DNA of 9,295 nucleotides, from contig JBBRPS010000398.1 of assembly GCA_038227745.1 (NCBI GenBank), positions 1-9,295 of the forward strand. The letters are read 5' to 3'. The notes beneath the pieces were generated by a model that saw only the letters and a list, made by a program, of their open reading frames with translations, was not told the origin of the DNA and did not search any database. Position numbers and translations under genes: made by a program. The stretch's first letter is position 1, and each line of letters starts with the position of its first letter. This stretch comes from DASPXY01 sp038227745 (lineage in GTDB: Bacteria > Planctomycetota > Planctomycetia > Gemmatales > Gemmataceae). Positions 4,993-9,295 of this stretch are shown piece after piece.

Positions 4993-6363
4993 TCAGCGTC
5001 CGCCGGGCGCCACCGTCGTGATCCGCGCCCGCGGCTGTGACAGGTCCACCTTGACCATCTCGGGAGTGACCGCCTCGCCGACGTTGCCCGCGAGGTCCGC
5101 CGCCTCGACTTTCAGCAGGAACTGGTAGGGCACCGTCTCCGGCATCGACCAGACGTAGCGGCCGCTGTTGGCGATCCGGTCCGCCGTGATGGGAGTCCAC
5201 GGGCCGTCCGCCTTCGGGGCATAGGAGATCGTTATGGGCGCCTTGCCGAGGTTTTTGTCCTGGGCGGTCCAGTTGATGAACAGCTTGCCCTTGTCGGCGC
5301 CCTGGCCGACGACGACCCCTTGCAGCTGCACCAGCGGCTTCGTCAGATCGACCTCGACCCAGACCTGCGGGCGGTCGCCGATCTGCGGTGGCCTCTCGCC
5401 GAAGCCGACGCCGCTCCGGGCGACCAGCGTGAAGCCGTACACGCCCTCGCGTGCCACCGGGACGATCAGCGGCGCCTGGATGCTTTCGTTGGTGAACGGC
5501 GGCAGTTCCACCTTGCTCCAGCTCCGCGTGTCCTCGGTCACCCACAGCTCCAGCGTCGACACGCCGGAGGGGCCCTTGTCCTTGATCTCGAAGTTGAGGC
5601 GGATCTTCGTGCTGTTGATCAGCCGCCGGTCGGGGTCGAGCGGCACACCGGCCGGCGACTGGCCGCGGAAGCCTTGATCCACCGGCGCCGGGCTGCCCGT
5701 GGGCAGGGTGGCGGCCTGGGTGTTGAGGCTGACGTTGGTCGAGGCCTCGCCCCAGTTGCCGGCCCGGTCGCGGACGCGCAGGCGCACCTCAAGGACGGCG
5801 TTCGTCTCGGGGAACCAGTAGGCCTGCGGGTCGGGGCTGCGCCGCACCAGGGGCGTCCACGTGGTGCCGCCCACGCTCCGGTATTCCAGCCGCACCGCGT
5901 CCGCCTGGGTCAGGTCGAGGTGGTCGTCGTGGACCTCCCAGGCAACGCCGACCTGTCCGTTCTGCGGCGGCAGAGGGCGCAGGCGCACGATCGGCGGGAT
6001 GGTGTCAACGATCACCTTGAGGCTGGGCTGCGCGCCCTGCATCGCGGGCGGGACGAACTGGCCGTCCACGGTCTGCGTCTGGACGGCGAACCAGTACAGG
6101 CCGTCGGCCTGGGCGGTGAAGTGGAAGCGCTTCTGCTCCGGCGGCGCGATGGCGAAGGACTCCCAGCGGCGGCCCTGGTCCTTGGAGACGAATAGCTGCA
6201 GTTGCTTGACGCGGTGCGCCATCGGCACGGGGTCGAACGGGATCCAGAACTGGCGCTCGCGCACGTAGAAGATCTGTCCGCCGCCCTCCTGGGCCGGAGA
6301 GTGTGGCGGCGTCCACGCGAAAGGCAGAACGAGCCAGAGCGTCAACAAGTGCAACCTTCGCAT
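4993..6363 (-). CDS. secreted multi-module beta-sandwich protein of unknown function (456 aa)
   Basis: I do not recognise a named family. A signal peptide is clear: MRRLHLLTLWLVLPFAW, then a likely cleavage near SPAQ (residue 25). The rest looks like tandem Ig/fibronectin-III-type beta-sandwich modules. A hairpin resembling the Asp-box recurs: SKDQGRRW at 60-67 fits SxDxGxxW exactly, with degenerate forms at RSVGGTTW (162-169), TEDTRSW (276-282) and APKADGPW (382-389). Module ends repeat as RDRAGNWGE (198-206) and ADLAGNVGE (422-430). Linkers repeat as VDTIPPIVRL (119-128), VDLTKPLVQL (338-347) and VDLSQPRARI (439-448). There are no cysteines in the mature part and no transmembrane helix, so it should be periplasmic or exported. 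A role in adhesion or cell-surface structure is possible but not shown. The ATG at 6363 has AAGGAA 6 bases upstream. It lies 81 bases after cobU and may share its transcript. Confidence 0.85.
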   Translation of the reverse strand: MRRLHLLTLWLVLPFAWTPPHSPAQEGGGQIFYVRERQFWIPFDPVPMAHRVKQLQLFVSKDQGRRWESFAIAPPEQKRFHFTAQADGLYWFAVQTQTVDGQFVPPAMQGAQPSLKVIVDTIPPIVRLRPLPPQNGQVGVAWEVHDDHLDLTQADAVRLEYRSVGGTTWTPLVRRSPDPQAYWFPETNAVLEVRLRVRDRAGNWGEASTNVSLNTQAATLPTGSPAPVDQGFRGQSPAGVPLDPDRRLINSTKIRLNFEIKDKGPSGVSTLELWVTEDTRSWSKVELPPFTNESIQAPLIVPVAREGVYGFTLVARSGVGFGERPPQIGDRPQVWVEVDLTKPLVQLQGVVVGQGADKGKLFINWTAQDKNLGKAPITISYAPKADGPWTPITADRIANSGRYVWSMPETVPYQFLLKVEAADLAGNVGEAVTPEMVKVDLSQPRARITTVAPGGR

Positions 6364-6395
6364 GGGTCATTCCTTCTTCACAGGAGTCCGCATAC

Positions 6396-6417
6396 AAGCC
6401 CGAAGCGCAAGCGAGGG
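6396..6417. repeat. half-copy of the AAGCCCGA-type dispersed repeat
   Basis: AAGCCCGAAGCGCAAGCGAGGG differs at only two positions from one arm of the palindrome at 7572-7597 (the two A's here are C's there). Only one arm is present, so it cannot form the long hairpin. It lies in the 81-base gap between cobU and the 456-aa gene, just before a tandem TCCTGAC duplication (6424-6430 and 6431-6437). It is probably a degenerate member of a planctomycete repeat family. Confidence 0.7.
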
Positions 6418-6444
6418 ATCTCTTCCTGACTCCTGACCCCTGCG

Positions 6445-7014
6445 TCATTGAGGCTTCCATCGCAGGGGAATGCCGGCCATGCATCCGTACACTTCCGCGG
6501 CCAGGGCCGCCAGCCGCTGGTTCCCCTCGCCTTGCAGGTCGGCGAACCGGCGGGCCAGAGCGTTGACCGGGACGATCCCGCACCCCACCTCATTGCTGAC
6601 GACCACGACACGGGCCGGGACCTCCTGCCCGATCTTCCCCAGGTCTCCGACCCGGGCCAGGATCTCCTCATCGGCGAGGCCGGCTCGCCCCGGCAGCCCC
6701 AGTAGGAGGTTGTTCAGCCAGAGCGTCAGGCACTCCACCAGCACACAGCCTGCGGCGCCGTGGCCGCGCACCGCGGCGGCCACGTCCCACGGCTCCTCGA
6801 TGGTCTGCCAGGGGGGCGCGAACGCGGCGCGGCGCTGGCGGTGGCCGTCGATCCGCGCGGCCATCTCCGCGTCGCTCTTCTCCGCCCCCGGTAGGAGGCT
6901 CGGCGGCAGGGCCGTCGCGAGGTACGTAACCGGGGCGTGGGCGGCCGCGAGCTGCTCGGCGAAGCGGCTCTTGCCGGAACGCACCCCTCCCACGATCAGC
7001 GTGAGCTGGGCCAT
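6445..7014 (-). CDS. cobU: adenosylcobinamide kinase / adenosylcobinamide-phosphate guanylyltransferase
   Basis: This 189-aa protein is CobU (CobP), the bifunctional enzyme of nucleotide-loop assembly in cobalamin synthesis. It phosphorylates adenosylcobinamide and then transfers GMP to give AdoCbi-GDP. The P-loop is GGVRSGKS (9-16). The segment EMAARIDGHRQRR carries His58, which aligns with the guanylylated His of Salmonella CobU. Further family blocks are WQTIEEP, LVECLTLWLNNLLL, and VVSNEVGCGIVPVNALARRF followed by GNQRLAALAAEVY. Length matches the family (about 180-190). The frame is open to 7083, but the ATG at 7014 is preferred: GGAGAG lies 5 bases upstream and MAQLTLIVGG starts directly at the first strand before the P-loop. 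No other B12 gene is visible. I could not find a cobalamin riboswitch upstream. Confidence 0.95.
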   Translation of the reverse strand: MAQLTLIVGGVRSGKSRFAEQLAAAHAPVTYLATALPPSLLPGAEKSDAEMAARIDGHRQRRAAFAPPWQTIEEPWDVAAAVRGHGAAGCVLVECLTLWLNNLLLGLPGRAGLADEEILARVGDLGKIGQEVPARVVVVSNEVGCGIVPVNALARRFADLQGEGNQRLAALAAEVYGCMAGIPLRWKPQ

Positions 7015-7019
7015 GAAAA

Positions 7020-7025
7020 CTCTCC
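7020..7025 (-). promoter_or_regulatory. cobU: ribosome binding site fixing the cobU start
   Basis: GGAGAG on the minus strand lies 5 bases before the ATG at 7014. It supports this start over the in-frame ATG at 7083, which would add 23 residues not expected before the CobU P-loop. Confidence 0.65.
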
Positions 7026-7106
7026 GGACTGGCCTCTTCACCCGCACATCGTCTGGGAAGGTGAGGCGGCTTGAGAAAATCAACAGGACGGGGGGGAGTG
7101 CGACAA

Positions 7107-7125
7107 GGGGAGGGGGAGGGGAGGG
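7107..7125 (+). other. potential G-quadruplex tract
   Basis: Four G-runs (4, 5, 4 and 3 G's) are separated by single A's at 7107-7125, the classic short-loop quadruplex pattern. A further run of seven G's lies at 7090-7096. For the minus-strand cobU gene, the G-rich strand is the DNA template and the transcript would be C-rich. It lies about 95 bases upstream of cobU. The rest of the 289-base gap (7015-7303) holds the terminator-like hairpin at 7220-7265 and no gene I can support. Confidence 0.6.
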
Positions 7126-7219
7126 TTCATTCTGCTGTCTTTGCCGCTTGCGGCCTCGCCGCGGTTTTCCTTGATCGAGGGCTTCGGCGGCCGCTGAAGG
7201 TCGGCGCCTGCGCGCGACA

Positions 7220-7265
7220 AGGGGCCGTGCCGGGAGCGGGAGATTCCCCCCTCGGCACGGCCCCT
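7220..7265 (-). terminator. terminator-like hairpin downstream of the BON gene
   Basis: Arms AGGGGCCGTGCCG (7220-7232) and CGGCACGGCCCCT (7253-7265) pair perfectly over 13 bp around a 20-base loop that can itself pair as GGGA/TCCC. It begins 38 bases beyond the BON gene stop. On the minus strand it is followed by TTGTC only, a poor T-tract, so termination strength is uncertain. It probably separates the BON gene from cobU. Confidence 0.6.
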
Positions 7266-7303
7266 CTGCTATCCCGGATAGGGCTTCTCTCTACCGGGCG
7301 GGG

Positions 7304-9148
7304 TCATTCGCGGAGCTTGATCTCCACTTGCGGCTCGTAGGGAGCCAGTTCCGCCAGGTTGGCGATGCGCGGCCCGACTTCGTTCGCGTCGGCCCGGCTG
7401 TTCACGCGCAGCTTCACGATTACCTTGTCGGGGGACGGGAAGACGATCTCGACGTCCCGGGCGAGGGCGCCGCAGGCGCCCTGCACGGCCTGCCGGAGCC
7501 GCGCCGGCAGGTCCGGGCTGAACGCGGGGGCCGCAGGAGGGGCAGTATTACTGCGGCGCGGAAGATCCTCACCCAAGCCCGACGCGCCAGCGAGGGGCCC
7601 CTCGCTGGCGCGTCGGGCTTGGGGGATCACCTTCCGCGCCGGAGGAATAACCGCGGGGGCCGCGGGGGCGACGGAAACCGTGGGGGCCGCCGCCGCATGG
7701 AAGTCACGATCCACCAGGATCACTTTGCCCGTGGTCTCATACGGCTCGGCGGGGACCGGGTAGACCAGGCGCGGCTTCGGCGTCGCCTGCGCGACCACCA
7801 TCGGCTCCTCAATCTTGTGGCTGACCACCGCAGGAGGGGAGACGGTCGGCAGCGGCTTCGGCACCACCTGCGCCACGGCCGGTGTCATCGGCCGCGGCGC
7901 CGGCGCGGTGGAGACGGCCGGGCTCGGCATCGGGGCCAGGTACTGGGCCTGCGCGATCGCCTTCGGAGAGGCGGTGCCAGTCGTGGAGTCCCTGGTGCCC
8001 GCGGCCGTTTGCCAGGCAGGCGCCAGGCTCGAGTTCCTCGCCGGAGTCGCTGGAATAGCCGGTGCCGGTCGCTCCGCCGTGCGGTCGAGGACGGGCAGCA
8101 GCGGCGTCCTCACCGCGGCGGCCGCGGTCTTCGGGGCGACGGGCGCCGGCGGCGTGGGCGTACTGGGGGCGTAGGGCGACACCAGGGACATGGCCGTCGG
8201 CTGCGCTGTCGTCACAGGCTGGGGCCGCGGCGGTGCGGTGACCGTGTTGGCCGCGTACGGCGAGGCGGCGGTCGGCCCTGGAGGGACCGTGCTCTTTACC
8301 ACGGGTTGGGCCGGCGTCTGCAGGACCGGCTGGGGGGGCCGCGCCTTCACGGGCGGTGCGGCGGCGACGGTCGGCGGCCGGCTCGGCGTGGGGACGGTCA
8401 CCGGAGCAGGGGCCGGGGTCAACTCCGGGCCGGCGACAGGGGCCGCCGTCACCGCGGCAGTCGAGGCAGGCCCGTGCGGCAGCATCGCCCCGAACAGCCC
8501 CCTGGGGTTCTCAAGGGGCGACTTTGGAGCGCCGCGCGGCACCTCCGTGACTACGCTGCCGACCGCCAACTGGTTGACCACGCTGGTACACCCGGGCAGC
8601 CGGCGCAGGCTCTGGCTGATCGCCAGTTTCTCCTCGAAGGTCGGGATGACGCCCGTGAGCACCATCTGGCCGTAAGTGCGGCACCCCACCTCGATCTTCG
8701 CCACCTGCTTCGGGAAGGACGTCCGGAGCGTCTCCTGGGCGCTGCGCAGCAGCTCGTCGATCGGCACGCTGACCGGGTGGGAGGAGGCATTGGGGTTGAC
8801 CTTGAGGTGGTCCACGACCTTCAGGCGGCCCTCCTGGCGGGCGACCTTCAGGATCCGGTCGCGGACGGCGGCGTTGGGCACGACGCCGCGGATTTCCAGG
8901 TTATCGCCGTCGGCGCGGGCGGCGAAGTGGTACGGGAAGCAGACGGGGTCCGCGAGCCAGCCGAGCTCGACGGCGATCTCGGCGAGGCGGTTGGAGTCCT
9001 CGCCGGCGGCCTGGGCCTTGCCGGGCGTTGTCGGCCAGGCCGGCCCGGCCGGCATCCGGGCGGGCGGCTGTGCGGACGCTGGTAGGATCAGGGTGAGTCC
9101 CGCGGTGATGGACAGTGCCCACCAGCCACGGCCAAGGGCCCTGCGCAT
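7304..9148 (-). CDS. secreted BON-domain protein with long Pro/Ala-rich linker (614 aa)
   Basis: The protein opens with a signal peptide (MRRALGRGWW, a hydrophobic core, and a likely cut after ASA at 24-26), so it is exported. Two BON-like domains follow, at about 54-118 and 131-198. Each has the helix-strand pattern ending in the family's typical finish: NLEIRGVVPNAAVRDRIL to VVDHLKVN, and MVLTGVIPTFEEKLAI to VVNQLAVG. BON domains are about 60 residues and associate with membranes, phospholipid or cell-wall material in proteins such as OsmY. Residues about 203-545 are a low-complexity Pro/Ala/Thr/Val linker. The last 65 residues (from SPDLPARLRQAV to VEIKLRE) look like a third, divergent BON-like unit. 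The two lone cysteines (70, 156) plus Cys187 and one near 561 could form disulfides. The ATG at 9148 has GGGAGAGAG just upstream. The function is unknown; a periplasmic structural or envelope-binding role is inferred. A palindromic repeat is embedded at 7555-7640. Confidence 0.85.
   Translation of the reverse strand: MRRALGRGWWALSITAGLTLILPASAQPPARMPAGPAWPTTPGKAQAAGEDSNRLAEIAVELGWLADPVCFPYHFAARADGDNLEIRGVVPNAAVRDRILKVARQEGRLKVVDHLKVNPNASSHPVSVPIDELLRSAQETLRTSFPKQVAKIEVGCRTYGQMVLTGVIPTFEEKLAISQSLRRLPGCTSVVNQLAVGSVVTEVPRGAPKSPLENPRGLFGAMLPHGPASTAAVTAAPVAGPELTPAPAPVTVPTPSRPPTVAAAPPVKARPPQPVLQTPAQPVVKSTVPPGPTAASPYAANTVTAPPRPQPVTTAQPTAMSLVSPYAPSTPTPPAPVAPKTAAAAVRTPLLPVLDRTAERPAPAIPATPARNSSLAPAWQTAAGTRDSTTGTASPKAIAQAQYLAPMPSPAVSTAPAPRPMTPAVAQVVPKPLPTVSPPAVVSHKIEEPMVVAQATPKPRLVYPVPAEPYETTGKVILVDRDFHAAAAPTVSVAPAAPAVIPPARKVIPQARRASEGPLAGASGLGEDLPRRSNTAPPAAPAFSPDLPARLRQAVQGACGALARDVEIVFPSPDKVIVKLRVNSRADANEVGPRIANLAELAPYEPQVEIKLRE
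7555..7640. repeat. 86-bp palindromic repeat embedded in the BON gene
   Basis: A perfect inverted repeat with 26-base arms (7572-7597 and 7598-7623, no spacer) is flanked by a second 10-base pair, GGCGCGGAAG (7555-7564) and CTTCCGCGCC (7631-7640). Imperfect GATCC/GGATC pairing lies between the two. It is read in frame as part of the Pro-rich linker, around residues 503-531, giving IPQARRASEGPLAGASGLGE. An arm of the same family occurs outside genes at 6396-6417. I recall ARRASEGPLAGASG as a common translated repeat in planctomycete databases, unverified here. Confidence 0.88.
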
Positions 9149-9202
9149 GGCTCTCTCCCGATAAAAGACAAAGTTTAGAGCGAATTGCGAGCGCCTGTAG
9201 CG

Positions 9203-9295
9203 GTTCGTGGCCGACTCGCTCCGCGAGTCTGTGTGGACTCCTCCTCCCCGACTCGCGGAGCTAGTCGTCCACGAACAAACCCCCGACTCGCGGAG
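9203..9295. repeat. inverted and direct repeat cluster at the window edge
   Basis: A 27-base arm at 9203-9229 is matched by its inverted copy at 9250-9276 with 25 of 27 positions identical. Each arm is itself partly palindromic (GACTCGC TCC GCGAGTC at 9213-9229). CCCCGACTCGCGGAG occurs directly at 9246-9260 and again at 9281-9295, where the window ends, so the cluster continues beyond it. It lies upstream of the BON gene, in the 147 bases where its promoter should be. No gene is supported here. Confidence 0.82.

Noticed and set aside
4035..5021. A 328-codon plus-strand open frame opposite holA
   Set aside because: It is an antisense shadow of holA, running through the repeat at 4926-4956. 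The Arg/Leu/Gln-rich translation is typical of GC-rich shadows.
7014..7060. A possible cobalamin riboswitch upstream of cobU
   Set aside because: AGTCCGGAGA near the cobU start resembles the first half of the B12 box, but the second half (CCKGCC) and the GCCACTG element are missing, and the match overlaps the ribosome binding site.
7328..9085. A 585-codon plus-strand open frame opposite the BON gene
   Set aside because: Its composition is extreme in Arg and Gly and it has no family signal, while the minus-strand frame has a signal peptide, BON domains and a ribosome binding site.

Overview
The window is GC-rich chromosomal DNA that looks planctomycetal, most likely from a Gemmata-type (Gemmataceae) lineage. 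The evidence is a DUF1501-like protein tail, secreted BON-domain and beta-sandwich proteins with long Pro/Ala linkers, a free-standing PP2C phosphatase, and several families of intergenic palindromes of the kind scattered through planctomycete genomes. The genus is an inference; the phylum is fairly safe. I see no prophage, transposase, CRISPR array, tRNA or rRNA.

Layout. The left edge holds the last 52 codons of a DUF1501-like protein (+). It converges on a 71-aa orphan protein (-). A 464-base gap follows (408-871) that carries two candidate promoters for a complete PP2C Ser/Thr phosphatase (+). The phosphatase converges on a YdfG-like SDR oxidoreductase (-) across a strong hairpin. The SDR diverges from prfB (+), peptide release factor 2. 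prfB carries the classical CTT-TGA-C programmed +1 frameshift site, so the true gene begins at 2645 and is a two-frame join. prfB converges on a block of four genes, all on the minus strand. In transcription order these are a 614-aa secreted BON-domain protein, cobU (adenosylcobinamide kinase/guanylyltransferase), a 456-aa secreted multi-module beta-sandwich protein, and holA (DNA polymerase III delta subunit).

How the genes relate. The conserved genes serve unrelated housekeeping roles: translation termination, clamp loading, B12 assembly and protein dephosphorylation. They do not form an obvious pathway. cobU, the 456-aa gene and holA are spaced 81 and 91 bases apart and could be co-transcribed. 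The BON gene is set apart by 289 bases and a terminator-like hairpin.

The most notable content is structural DNA. A nested palindromic cluster lies between prfB and holA, with a further 31-base copy on the other side of holA. An 86-bp palindrome sits in frame inside the BON gene, and a half-copy of its core lies upstream of the 456-aa gene. A third inverted-repeat family sits at the right edge. I found no convincing new multi-gene system; the repeats and the two secreted proteins are the parts worth following up.
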